64,000 nt of DNA. Source: a virus. Under the pieces are notes generated by a model. It made no database searches and was not told where the DNA came from. It saw only the letters and a program-made list of their open reading frames with translations. Position numbers and translations under genes: made by a program. Below, one piece after another: positions 32,348-39,493 of the stretch (positions are counted from its first letter, which is position 1; every line of letters begins with the position of its first letter). The stretch spans positions 1 through 64,000 of the IMG/VR virus record IMGVR_UViG_3300025093_000015; one strand, given 5' to 3'.

Positions 32348-33445
32348 TTAATTATCTAAAGGGTTATAAAAATGTATTTTGTCTTGGTCAAATGTAGATA
32401 ACGCTGAGTTAACCCATTTAACATCTACTGTATTTGCATAACATAGTATATGACAGATAGACTGCTCATTAGGTAATAACCTAAGTAATCTACCTATACG
32501 TTGTGAAGTTTTTCTTTCATTACCATATGCATGCATTATAATACCTTGTTTTAAATTAGGTATAGATATACCTTCACTAAGTTGTAATACACAAGACATT
32601 TGATTTATTCTACCATCACTAAATAATTCTAAATTTTCTTCAGATTTTTTATTACCTGAGTGATAACTATGTAAACACATTCTGTCAGCCTGTTTCTTTG
32701 TATTAGCAAATACAAGACACTTTTGATCTATATTTTTAAGTAAACCTTTTGCATATGCTTCTTTTGTTGGATAATCCATCATAGCTTTCATACGCATTAT
32801 AGATGCAAATTGCTTTTGTTTCTGTGTTTGTGCATCACCTACACGTGATGTAAAATAATCATAGTCTGCCTTTTCTGATGTATACCAGAAACCACCATTC
32901 TTAGCTTTCTTCTTATGTGTTTTAAGCTTAGATAGTTGTAACTCATGTACAATAATTTTGTAATCATTAAGTATATTACTATCTGTAGCCTCATCAACAC
33001 TATAATTATATACAATAGGACAATACTTATTGACCATTTTGTATTTTTCTGTGCCTTTTCTTGGTGGTGTACCAGTTAGACCAAGAATCTTACCTTTATA
33101 TTCAGATAAAAATTCATTATGACTATCCAATAAACTGTGACATTCATCAAGATATACTATGTCATAATCATTTGGATTCTTTTTATTTAATGATAAGTAT
33201 GTTACAAATTCTATATGTGACAATAACCTATCAGTTAAATTCATTTTTCTTAATTCATCTAACCAAGCATCCATAACAGATAGCTTAGGTATAACAACTA
33301 GTGTTTTTATAAAAGGATTATAGTTTTTCTGTAGGTGCTGTATAGCAATTCTTGTTTTACCAACACCCATAGAAATACCTAATCCACATCTCTTATTATT
33401 TACAGCAAGATCTAACGCTTGCTTTTGTACACTATCTCTTCCCAT
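32348..33445 (-). CDS. SF2 DNA helicase
   Basis: 365 residues. Motif I GLGISMGVGKTRIAIQHL, Ia TLVVIPKLSVMDAW, II IVYLDECHSLLDSH (DECH box), III LGLTGTPPRKG, and IV-VI include KCLVFANTKKQADR, VLQLSEGISIPNL and TSQRIGRLLRLLP. The order is complete, so the enzyme should be an active ATP-driven DNA translocase. It overlaps the next gene by 14 bases. SNF2-like helicases of this size are found in many Bacteroidota phages. Confidence 0.9.
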   Translation of the reverse strand: MGRDSVQKQALDLAVNNKRCGLGISMGVGKTRIAIQHLQKNYNPFIKTLVVIPKLSVMDAWLDELRKMNLTDRLLSHIEFVTYLSLNKKNPNDYDIVYLDECHSLLDSHNEFLSEYKGKILGLTGTPPRKGTEKYKMVNKYCPIVYNYSVDEATDSNILNDYKIIVHELQLSKLKTHKKKAKNGGFWYTSEKADYDYFTSRVGDAQTQKQKQFASIMRMKAMMDYPTKEAYAKGLLKNIDQKCLVFANTKKQADRMCLHSYHSGNKKSEENLELFSDGRINQMSCVLQLSEGISIPNLKQGIIMHAYGNERKTSQRIGRLLRLLPNEQSICHILCYANTVDVKWVNSALSTFDQDKIHFYNPLDN

Positions 33446-33683
33446 CTCTCAAATATCTTATAGTTCCCATAGCATGTTCTAATACTTCAATAATATGTTG
33501 TTTATCAGTTTTCATTAACTGATGTACATTTATACTACCATATTTATCTATATTAGTATAGTTTCTAGCTTCAGCTATTTCTTTATTTAATACTTCTTTA
33601 TAGTGTATCTGCTTCATGAATTCATGAGCTTCTTTATATTGTTTACCTTCAAGGGCTTGTTTTGCGTTATCTAATTTAGCCAT
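33432..33683 (-). CDS. Small helical protein, unknown
   Basis: 83 residues, helical and charged: KLDNAKQALEGKQYKEAHEF then NKEIAEARNYTNI and IIEVLEHAMGTIRYLRDGKR. Overlaps the SF2 helicase start by 14 bases, so it may be translationally linked with it. No family recognised. Confidence 0.5.
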   Translation of the reverse strand: MAKLDNAKQALEGKQYKEAHEFMKQIHYKEVLNKEIAEARNYTNIDKYGSINVHQLMKTDKQHIIEVLEHAMGTIRYLRDGKR

Positions 33684-33685
33684 AA

Positions 33686-34087
33686 CTAGTCTCTTTTAAT
33701 TGATAAATTTAATTCTATTGCTTCTATTGGATGTTCTTCTATCCATGTATGACAAGATCTACACACAGAAAGCCAGGTTGTTGCATCATTATGATACTTA
33801 CCCCTACCTTTCATGTGATGTACATCAGTTGATTGTTTAGTACAATTAGGTAAAGCAGCTTGACACATTGGATGTTTAGTAAGAAATACCCCTCTTAACT
33901 TACCATACAATCCATCAAGTTTCTGCATCTTTGTAGATTTAACCTTAATTGGTTTAACCTTTTTTGATTTAAAAGGCTTACCTGCAAGTTTACCCCAGCA
34001 GTTTCTACAATATTTATTACCTTCATGATTCTTCCATATATACTGGTCTGTTTCACAACCAGCACAATATTTCTTCTTTGGTTTCAT
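33686..34087 (-). CDS. HNH endonuclease
   Basis: 133 residues. An N-terminal zinc-finger-like section (YCAGCETDQ... KYCRNCW, CxxC pairs) precedes the HNH core: CQAALPNCTKQSTDVHHMKG then WLSVCRSCHTWIEEHP, with the H-H motif and two Cys pairs. Typical of phage homing or packaging-linked nucleases. Target unknown; no terminase neighbour here, so a homing or recombination role is likely. Touches the previous gene's stop by one base. Confidence 0.85.
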   Translation of the reverse strand: MKPKKKYCAGCETDQYIWKNHEGNKYCRNCWGKLAGKPFKSKKVKPIKVKSTKMQKLDGLYGKLRGVFLTKHPMCQAALPNCTKQSTDVHHMKGRGKYHNDATTWLSVCRSCHTWIEEHPIEAIELNLSIKRD

Positions 34088-34563
34088 TATTTAATGTCAA
34101 AAAAGTTAGATGGTAATAATCCTTCTGATATAAACTTAACAATCAAATGTTCATATTGAATGCCCATTTCTTTTAAAGTTAGTTTATTCTGATAATCAGA
34201 TATATAATCAAAAGGTTGCTCATAAAAAGCTTTACCTAATTTACTACCTGCAAATATAGCAAATATCTTCTGTGAATCATTATAACAAAGTCTTTGCTTC
34301 CATCTATTTATAACATCTTGAGATCTTTTCCAGACTTTTATAATCCTTCTCTTCTTATCCCAATGCATTTTAGATATTTCTTCTTTGTTATATAACTTAA
34401 GACCATGCAATACCCTTTTGAATAAAAAGTGTTGCTTTGGATTAAGTTTTTGATACTCTATTTTTCTATCATGAGACATATATTCATCATAGATTTCAAG
34501 TTTTCTTAAACGTGCTAGATGTTTAGCTACTTTAAGTTGTTGGATTTGTTGTGCGTTTAGCAT
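34087..34563 (-). CDS. Basic helical protein upstream of the HNH nuclease, unknown
   Basis: 158 residues, Lys/Arg-rich, with QQIQLKVAKHLARLRKLEIY-type helices, MHWDKKRRIIKVWKRSQDVI and a C-terminal ending EGLLPSNFFDIK. The composition suggests nucleic-acid binding. Begins after the terminator at 34602, so it heads the leftward unit containing the HNH and helicase genes. Confidence 0.5.
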   Translation of the reverse strand: MLNAQQIQQLKVAKHLARLRKLEIYDEYMSHDRKIEYQKLNPKQHFLFKRVLHGLKLYNKEEISKMHWDKKRRIIKVWKRSQDVINRWKQRLCYNDSQKIFAIFAGSKLGKAFYEQPFDYISDYQNKLTLKEMGIQYEHLIVKFISEGLLPSNFFDIK

Positions 34564-34601
34564 GTCAGTATAGTTTTAAGTTTATATTAAGTTTGAGTAA
34601 T

Positions 34602-34627
34602 AAAAAAAGAGGGGCACATGGCCCCCC
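34602..34627 (-). terminator. Rho-independent terminator, leftward
   Basis: GGGGC (34611-34615) pairs with GCCCC in the GCCCCCC run (34621-34627), loop ACATG, followed leftward by TC and seven T. It ends the transcript of the acidic-tail protein gene at 34655. Confidence 0.75.
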
Positions 34628-34654
34628 TTAGAAACAAAATAATAGTAATTAGGA

Positions 34655-35287
34655 TTAATCTAACTCAAAAGTTACATCATCATCCTCATCAACTACCACT
34701 TCTTCTTTTGATTCTATTTCTTCAATAGAATCTTCTAAATCTACTTGCTTGTTACGTCTAGTAGACTTAGGCTTTTCTTCTTCATCATTAGCAGTCATTT
34801 CTTCCATTTGTTCTTTGGTTATCTTAACTGCTTTTGACTCAACACCATTAGCTTCTCTAATAGCTGCACCATTAGTATGAGCAATAAGTGTATCATGATC
34901 ATTCATATCCATAGAATAAAATGATTTTCTGTATATAGGACAGTCTACTTCACCTGTCTCTGGGTTAACACCTACACATACTATGCCTGTGTCCCCTGCT
35001 ACTTTAAGATCTCTATCAGGATTATCTGAACTAAATGGTTCAAATGATTCTCTAACAACAATCTTACCAGGCAATGTTTTTGCCTCAGCTAAACCTGTAG
35101 CTTGTAAGTCTTCTACAGTACCATGTATCAAGGTACTTCTACTCTGCTTCTTGACCCAGTTTCCGTTGCCAATAGCAGTTGTTTCCTGTACTAATCTAAC
35201 GTGTCCAAATTCAGGATTATTTTTGGATACTCTAATTACACTACCGTTGTCATCTGCAACAATAGTAACTTTACCATTTTCAGTCAT
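34655..35287 (-). CDS. Unknown protein with acidic C-terminal tail
   Basis: 210 residues. Beta-rich first 130 residues (GKVTIVADDNGSVIRVSKNN, GHVRLVQETTAIGNGNWVKK, KIVVRESFEPFSSDNPDRD), then a Lys/Arg patch (KPKSTRRNKQ) and an acidic tail ending DDDDVTFELD. A beta-rich body plus acidic tail would suit an ssDNA-binding or DNA-mimic protein, but no family is recognised. Followed by a terminator, so a separate, probably abundant transcript. Confidence 0.5.
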   Translation of the reverse strand: MTENGKVTIVADDNGSVIRVSKNNPEFGHVRLVQETTAIGNGNWVKKQSRSTLIHGTVEDLQATGLAEAKTLPGKIVVRESFEPFSSDNPDRDLKVAGDTGIVCVGVNPETGEVDCPIYRKSFYSMDMNDHDTLIAHTNGAAIREANGVESKAVKITKEQMEEMTANDEEEKPKSTRRNKQVDLEDSIEEIESKEEVVVDEDDDVTFELD

Positions 35288-35329
35288 GTCAAAATTGGTT
35301 TTAAAAATTAATAAAAAGTGTGAATAAAT

Positions 35330-35605
35330 TTAAATGTCATCAGGACGAAAGTAATCATCCTGGAACTTCTCTATATCAGGTATCTCATCAAGACGTTGTT
35401 CTCTGTCTTCTGGTAACATACCATCATCTGTTTTTTGTTTTTTAGTTTTTGAACTATGTAATGCAGATTTAAAGAAAGGATCTACTGGATCAGATGTATA
35501 CTGGTCACCAAGACAGGCAAGCTCATGAAGCTCATCATCAGTCATATCTAAGTATTGTTCAATACTTAAATGTATAACTCTGCCATTTGGTAACTGGTAT
35601 ATCAT
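35330..35605 (-). CDS. Small acidic protein, unknown (91 aa)
   Basis: 91 residues. YQLPNGRVIHLSIEQYLDMT, then DDELHELACLGDQYTSDPVD and an acidic C-terminus (ADRE.. DIEKFQDDYFRPDDI). Helical in the middle. No family recognised. Lies 43 bases upstream of the acidic-tail protein gene and is separated from the DUF2459 gene by a 90-base gap. Confidence 0.5.
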   Translation of the reverse strand: MIYQLPNGRVIHLSIEQYLDMTDDELHELACLGDQYTSDPVDPFFKSALHSSKTKKQKTDDGMLPEDREQRLDEIPDIEKFQDDYFRPDDI

Positions 35606-35695
35606 TTAACAAAAATATCAAAAATTATCAGTGATAATACATACTTTTGTTGATACAGCAATATTTATTAATAGAAGTATAGCTATCTATTAATA

Positions 35696-36274
35696 TTAAT
35701 CATAAAGATTTATTATATCCTTACTAAAAATTGCCTTTTTTCTTGCATAAAGATCACTCTTCTTTAGCATTTCATTAGTCCAAGTGTTACAAGTATACAA
35801 TAATGAATACTTACCTTTAGCTTTGTAATACCAACCATTATTTATTGTATCTATGACTCTAATTTTATTTCCATTAGAATCAAGCACATATGATTTTTTT
35901 ACATTTAAATGTAACATTTCTAATTGATACTTATCTACAAGAACAGGTATCCAGTGATCTTGTTTATTATAATGACGGATTTCTCTTATTACAACATCTT
36001 CCCTATTATTAGAAACATGTAAGTAATCTTTATAACTTGCATCATTCCATGTTGGAATGTTCATAAAGAAATGTGCTGCACCCCATCCATATGAAGTATA
36101 CTCTCCATCTGTTGGTAATACTAAATCTACATGCACACCATTATCATTTAAATAAACAGTATCTACTATTTTTCTTGTGTCACCAAAAAATAAACATTTT
36201 TGATGATTTACAGTAGGATTATAGTCACATCCTATAAAAACTGATGCTACTAATATTATTATTATTTTTTTCAT
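35696..36274 (-). CDS. DUF2459-type lipoprotein
   Basis: 192 residues. MKKIIIILVASVFIGCDYNP is a lipoprotein signal with Cys16. The mature part has NGVHVDLVLPTDGEYTSYGW, GAAHFFMNIPTW and, near the end, YSLLYTCNTWTNEMLKKSDL. The H...VLP.....YGWG...F...P.W plan and the C-N-T-W motif match DUF2459, known from bacterial urease-region proteins and thought to be papain-like enzymes with Cys/His pairs. Enzyme activity is not shown. Could modify or seal the cell envelope. Overlaps the HTH gene by four bases. Confidence 0.7.
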   Translation of the reverse strand: MKKIIIILVASVFIGCDYNPTVNHQKCLFFGDTRKIVDTVYLNDNGVHVDLVLPTDGEYTSYGWGAAHFFMNIPTWNDASYKDYLHVSNNREDVVIREIRHYNKQDHWIPVLVDKYQLEMLHLNVKKSYVLDSNGNKIRVIDTINNGWYYKAKGKYSLLYTCNTWTNEMLKKSDLYARKKAIFSKDIINLYD

Positions 36275-36513
36275 TTTAGTAATTTTATTATTTTACCTTC
36301 TCTTTTAATATATTTTGCATCTTTTAACTCTTTTATACCCCTGCTAACGGTACTATAACCAACATTCAACATATCAGCTATAGTTCCATTGCTAGGGAAA
36401 CAAGTACGGCTTTTATTAGCATGTATACAGTATACACTATATACACATTTTGCTATCAATGATAGTTCTGGATCAGATATAACTTCATGCGAAACTATTC
36501 CAAACCTTTCCAT
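36271..36513 (-). CDS. Winged helix-turn-helix protein (HTH_36 type)
   Basis: 80 residues. SLIAKCVYSVYCIHANK, CFPSNGTIADMLNVGYSTVS and RGIKELKDAKYIKREGKII give the classic HTH_36 plan (Lsl.aK.vY..l......CfPS..tia..l..s..TVsR.ik.L...g.i). It should bind DNA as a regulator or initiator. Overlaps the previous gene's start by four and the next gene by 19 bases. Confidence 0.75.
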   Translation of the reverse strand: MERFGIVSHEVISDPELSLIAKCVYSVYCIHANKSRTCFPSNGTIADMLNVGYSTVSRGIKELKDAKYIKREGKIIKLLK

Positions 36514-36938
36514 TTATCTAAAGGTATTGCTACAATATCTTTAGTATATACTTCTACACTTGTAGATATAGGTTTATTATCACGTAAAGTAACACACTCC
36601 ACATGCATCTTATAATAAGTAGGATTAAAATCACTACCATAAGATGTGTCACCAGTTATCATGCCGTAATGATAACCTTCTTTATCTACAAATCCTAGAT
36701 CTTGTAGTACATCTATGTTTACACTATCAAATTCATACTTATCAGGTTTAAACTTAATCTTTTGATTCTTGTTTAAAAGTATATAGTCTGGTGTAGACAT
36801 AATGTGCATTAATAATTCTATCTGTGAATCATTCAACATATACAATACTGCATCTGCTGCTTTACCAGCTTCTTGGTTAAACAAGTCAGATAATAGTATC
36901 TTTAGTTGTGGTACAGTAAGCTTTATGCTCCGTTCCAT
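36495..36938 (-). CDS. Unknown protein (147 aa)
   Basis: 147 residues. LTVPQLKILLSDLFNQEAGK, then helical and strand sections, ending KDIVAIPLDKWKGLE. No family recognised. Its start overlaps the C-terminal codons of the small membrane protein upstream. Confidence 0.5.
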   Translation of the reverse strand: MERSIKLTVPQLKILLSDLFNQEAGKAADAVLYMLNDSQIELLMHIMSTPDYILLNKNQKIKFKPDKYEFDSVNIDVLQDLGFVDKEGYHYGMITGDTSYGSDFNPTYYKMHVECVTLRDNKPISTSVEVYTKDIVAIPLDKWKGLE

Positions 36939-37066
36939 AATAATTCAGGATTAAATATTGCCAAAACCATACATATAACTACTGAAATAGTAAATGCACA
37001 TATGATTAATGTTGTAAAAAGGAATTTCCATTGCTGTTTTACAAATGTTAAAAAGTTTCTTACCAT
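36923..37066 (-). CDS. Small single-pass membrane protein (47 aa)
   Basis: ATG at 37066, TAA at 36925-36923. MVRNFLTFVKQQWKFLFTTL leads into LIICAFTISVVICMVLAIF, a membrane helix, and ends NPELLWNGA. Basic N-terminus predicted inside. Overlaps the next gene by 16 bases. Role unknown. Confidence 0.5.
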   Translation of the reverse strand: MVRNFLTFVKQQWKFLFTTLIICAFTISVVICMVLAIFNPELLWNGA

Positions 37067-37091
37067 AATAATCTATTTAATTAGTTAACTG

Positions 37092-37165
37092 TACACCCAG
37101 TAGGACTTGAACCTACAACCTACAGCTTAGAAGGCTGTTGCTCTATCCAATTGAGCTATGGGTGC
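37092..37165 (-). tRNA. tRNA-Arg(UCU)
   Basis: Cloverleaf read leftward: acceptor GCACCCA/TGGGTGT (first pair G-U), D-stem GCTC/GAGC, anticodon stem ACAGC/GCTGT with loop CTTCTAA (anticodon TCT), T-stem GTAGG/CCTAC with loop TTCAAGT. 74 nt including discriminator A; no CCA is encoded. It reads AGA, the dominant Arg codon in this A/T-rich genome, and would support translation in a host with a different balance. Confidence 0.95.
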
Positions 37166-37279
37166 AAACATGACAGTAAGAGTAGCTGTTACACTACCCT
37201 TACTATCTCTCACTCAAACTTAATAACCATTACTGACTATTAAATCATTAGTAACTATATACTGGTACTGTTATGTTTC

Positions 37280-37882
37280 TCATATATGAGAAATATCTAC
37301 CATTATACGGTGACTGTCATAGCACTCATGCTCAGGATCAAGGTGTCTACCTTCCTTTACAAAAGCTTTAACTCTTTTGATAAGACCTTGATTGTCTTTT
37401 ATCATTTTGAGTTGTGTGTAACTATCCATAAAAGCTATACCAGGTTTACTAGTTTTAAGTTTAAAGTCAATACTATGACAACTTGCAAATAATTCACAAG
37501 TGTAATCATCCATATCAACATCACCAAACATAGTCTTAAAAGGTTTAACTTCTATTAGATAATCACTAATAGCTTGTTTGAAATACTTTGGTGTATTCCA
37601 AGTACCAAGATGAAAACATATCTCAGTCAAGTTATCTTTGGTCATGTATGTTTGTACACATACACCACCAAAGTAACTACAGACATATTCCAAATCACCG
37701 TTAACAACATCCATTCTTCTATGGATCTTGTTTATTTTGTTACAGTCAGTTTGAAATATCTTACGACTATGGTAAGAGGTAATGCACTCTGCATCCCTCT
37801 TCCATAGATTTTTCCAAAAGTTTAACAATTTGTTAATCACTTTCCACGGTTTTTTTGTGTCCAGAATTTCCATGTCTGCCAC
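37280..37882 (-). CDS. Unknown Cys-containing protein (200 aa)
   Basis: 200 residues: helical N-terminus (INKLLNFWKNLWKRDAECIT), central YVCSYFGGVCVQTYMTKDNL, then YTCELFASCHSIDFKLKTSK and a C-terminal helix. Several Cys may form metal sites. No family recognised. Overlaps the two-TM membrane gene by 46 bases; a later ATG at 37873 would shorten the overlap. Confidence 0.5.
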   Translation of the reverse strand: MADMEILDTKKPWKVINKLLNFWKNLWKRDAECITSYHSRKIFQTDCNKINKIHRRMDVVNGDLEYVCSYFGGVCVQTYMTKDNLTEICFHLGTWNTPKYFKQAISDYLIEVKPFKTMFGDVDMDDYTCELFASCHSIDFKLKTSKPGIAFMDSYTQLKMIKDNQGLIKRVKAFVKEGRHLDPEHECYDSHRIMVDISHI

Positions 37883-38100
37883 TGGTTATACTTCTTTTTA
37901 ACATCAAACAACCACACTAATGATACAATTAAGTATACCCAAAACAATGTCATGAATATAGTTTTTGATGTATCAGGATGAGGTTGTAACCATTCAATCA
38001 ATAAGATTGAAGATAAACCACTTATTAAAGTGGCAAATACTGCTGTAATCCATGCAACAAGAATCTTTGCTGGTGGATTAAAATTTTTAAATCTGTTCAT
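37837..38100 (-). CDS. Two-helix membrane protein
   Basis: 87 residues. Membrane segments at about 12-35 (ILVAWITAVFATLISGLSSI) and 45-65 (TIFMTLFWVYLIVSLVWLF), basic tail NQWQTWKFWTQKNRGK. Could be holin-type or a membrane remodeller; no marker residues. ATG overlaps the upstream small gene's stop (ATGA). Confidence 0.6.
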   Translation of the reverse strand: MNRFKNFNPPAKILVAWITAVFATLISGLSSILLIEWLQPHPDTSKTIFMTLFWVYLIVSLVWLFDVKKKYNQWQTWKFWTQKNRGK

Positions 38101-38249
38101 AGTCTAGATTTTTTAAAGTTATACGTGAGTTCAATGTCAAGAAAAGGTAATAACAATATAAAATCTATTGACTTACTTCTCTTTTGGTAGCCAAATCCTA
38201 CACCAATGAATGGTATAACACCTAGTCTACAGTTAAATTTCTTTTTCAT
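38097..38249 (-). CDS. Small beta-rich protein, unknown (50 aa)
   Basis: ATG at 38249, TGA at 38099-38097. MKKKFNCRLGVIPFIGVGFG, YQKRSKSIDFIL then LLPFLDIELTYNFKKSRL. Hydrophobic strands with the ending 'PFLDIEL.Y.FK', like the proteins at 2093-2272 and 8885-9067. Translationally coupled to the membrane gene downstream. Family proposed here only from this pattern. Confidence 0.5.
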   Translation of the reverse strand: MKKKFNCRLGVIPFIGVGFGYQKRSKSIDFILLLPFLDIELTYNFKKSRL

Positions 38250-38291
38250 AATAGTAATTTAATGGTTAATAATAAAGTTTGAGTTAATAAA

Positions 38292-38415
38292 TGATGAGTG
38301 ACACTAGTGCAGGTCTTGTTTTTATTTGGGCATTTGTATGGATTTCTCCATCTCCCTGTCCTCAGAGATTGCTACTCTGTTATGCTTCATTACACTAGCA
38401 GACTGTCACTCATCA
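38292..38415. ncRNA. Candidate structured RNA (18-pair stem with two internal hairpins)
   Basis: TGATGAGTGACA (38292-38303) pairs with TGTCACTCATCA (38404-38415), continued by CTAGTG (38304-38309) with CACTAG (38393-38398) after a 5-base bulge. Inside are ATGGA/TCCAT (38338-38351, loop TTTC) and CAGAG/CTCTG (38363-38379). All pairs are Watson-Crick, so the strand is ambiguous. A 124-base fold with this many perfect pairs in A/T-rich DNA is unlikely by chance. Confidence 0.6.
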
Positions 38416-38428
38416 AGTTTAAATTGCA

Positions 38429-38484
38429 AACCATCTTTAATCTTGCAAGAGTACGTCTATATTTTTCAATATATAAAGATGGTT
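38429..38484. other. Hairpin with an 11-pair stem
   Basis: AACCATCTTTA (38429-38439) pairs with TAAAGATGGTT (38474-38484) around a 34-base loop; TTGCAA copies at 38424-38429 and 38443-38448 can pair as an alternative. It follows directly after the structured element at 38292-38415, without a terminator T-run. Confidence 0.5.
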
Positions 38485-38837
38485 CTAACCTTCACGATAA
38501 GGACTTACTATGGTATTACAGTAATGACCAACCCAATACTGCCTATTCAAATGATGGTGTATTATATTAAAGCAGTTTATCTTCTTGCTTAGGAATACGC
38601 TGTTGCCAATGTTATGAAATTGACTAATAGTACAGCCTTTCTATTTTTTAATATTGCGGATACATATATGCTCATCCTATAGAGAGAGAACATAAATATA
38701 ATATAGGCTATAACAACAAGTCTCTATCTATTACCGAATCTAACGGCTGAGTGGTCAAGAGGCCAATAGATGACTCTCACATCTTAAACCTTGTCATTAT
38801 AGCTATATTATATATTACTGTGATTAACAGTTGTAGT

Positions 38838-39322
38838 TGTGGATTAAAGTGGTAATATGTGGGAAATAAGATCTCACACACACAATTTAATGCACACAAT
38901 TAATTTTTTTGTCACTCAATTGTATTAAGTGTTAGTGTAACTGTGCATAGTAGTGTGGATGTAACGTAGCTATGCAGAGTTACAGCAAGTACTAAACAGA
39001 ATCTTAGATAGATTCTGCCCAGTACATACCAGTTGGTTCATCTGTTTCCTGGTCAAGGACCGGATTAGATGACAACTGGAATCCCTTAATCTCTTGGTTC
39101 TTCTTAAGACCAAGAGTGGATGGGTCAAGGGAATTACCTGATTCATCCATAAGGCATAGTAGACCGTAGGTCACGGAGCCTTGTTCTCTGTCATAGACAG
39201 TTACACCGTTGATAGTGGACTTTTTAGTCCCTAGCACGGCAGTTTTTACTATGATAGTATTATTTACTATCTTGTGGAAAAAAATTGACTTTGTCATTTT
39301 TTTTGGTTTTAATTGATCCACA
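38838..39322. other. Cluster of DnaA-box-like sites
   Basis: Sites: TGTGGATTA (38838-38846), TGTGGGAAA (38858-38866), TGTGGATGT (38954-38962) and TGATCCACA (39314-39322). Two differ from the DnaA consensus TTATCCACA by one base, the others by two. The phage encodes a DnaA domain-IV protein, so these may be its binding sites. Confidence 0.35.
39004..39297 (-). CDS. Unknown small protein (97 aa)
   Basis: 97 residues from ATG at 39297 (a TTG start at 39351 is unlikely). KSIFFHKIVNNTIIVKTAVL, then GVTVYDREQGSVTYGLLCLM and LGLKKNQEIKGFQLSSNPVL. Beta-rich; the QEIKGFQLS..PV sequence resembles phage proteins near SSB genes but no family is certain. Its stop borders the gene-free stretch; its leader holds a DnaA-box-like site. 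Confidence 0.5.
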   Translation of the reverse strand: MTKSIFFHKIVNNTIIVKTAVLGTKKSTINGVTVYDREQGSVTYGLLCLMDESGNSLDPSTLGLKKNQEIKGFQLSSNPVLDQETDEPTGMYWAESI

Positions 39323-39423
39323 CTTTGACATAGGGGGTGGATATTGCCCAATGATAAGACGGGGAGCTGATCAGTAAAACCTTTTCACAACTTAACACAT
39401 ACAAAATTTCCATAGGCCAAAAA

Positions 39424-39440
39424 TTTTTAGTATATTATAG
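39424..39440 (+). promoter_or_regulatory. Putative phage promoter (GTATATTAT core)
   Basis: TTTTTAGTATATTATAG lies 53 bases before the gene at 39494, the first of the late rightward block. Same nine-base core as six other sites. Confidence 0.6.
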
Positions 39441-39493
39441 TATACATAGATCCTTTATAGAAAGGTTTGTTTAACACTTAAAAAATAAAATAG

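Larger units (their letters stand above)
38250..39003. other. 754-base gene-free stretch with RNA-type helices, candidate origin
   Basis: No supported gene. Two overlapping rightward frames (38298-38592) have no protein-like signals and run through the helices. The stretch holds a multibranch structure at 38292-38415, further hairpins at 38429-38484, 38511-38530 (TGGTATTACAGTAATGACCA) and 38679-38727, and DnaA-box-like sites at 38838, 38858 and 38954 (a fourth lies at 39314). Strand-switch geometry (leftward genes to the left, rightward genes from 39494) fits an origin or a major regulatory region. A tRNA-like fragment near 38743-38800 is listed among rejected items. Confidence 0.4.

Noticed and set aside
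36906-37088. Rightward 60-codon frame opposite the small membrane gene at 36923
   Set aside because: The leftward frame has a start context, a clear membrane helix and operon overlap; the rightward frame is its shadow.
38298-38592. Two overlapping rightward reading frames of about 90 codons
   Set aside because: They run through the stems at 38292-38415 and 38429-38484, have no start context, no recognisable protein pattern and conflict with each other; the structured RNA or origin reading is better.
38743-38800. tRNA-like fragment (D-arm GGCTGAGTGGTCAAGAGGCC, then stem AGATG/CATCT with loop ACTCTCA)
   Set aside because: The loop lacks the required U at position 33, no T-arm follows and no acceptor partner is found; at most a tRNA relic or chance resemblance to a class II tRNA.
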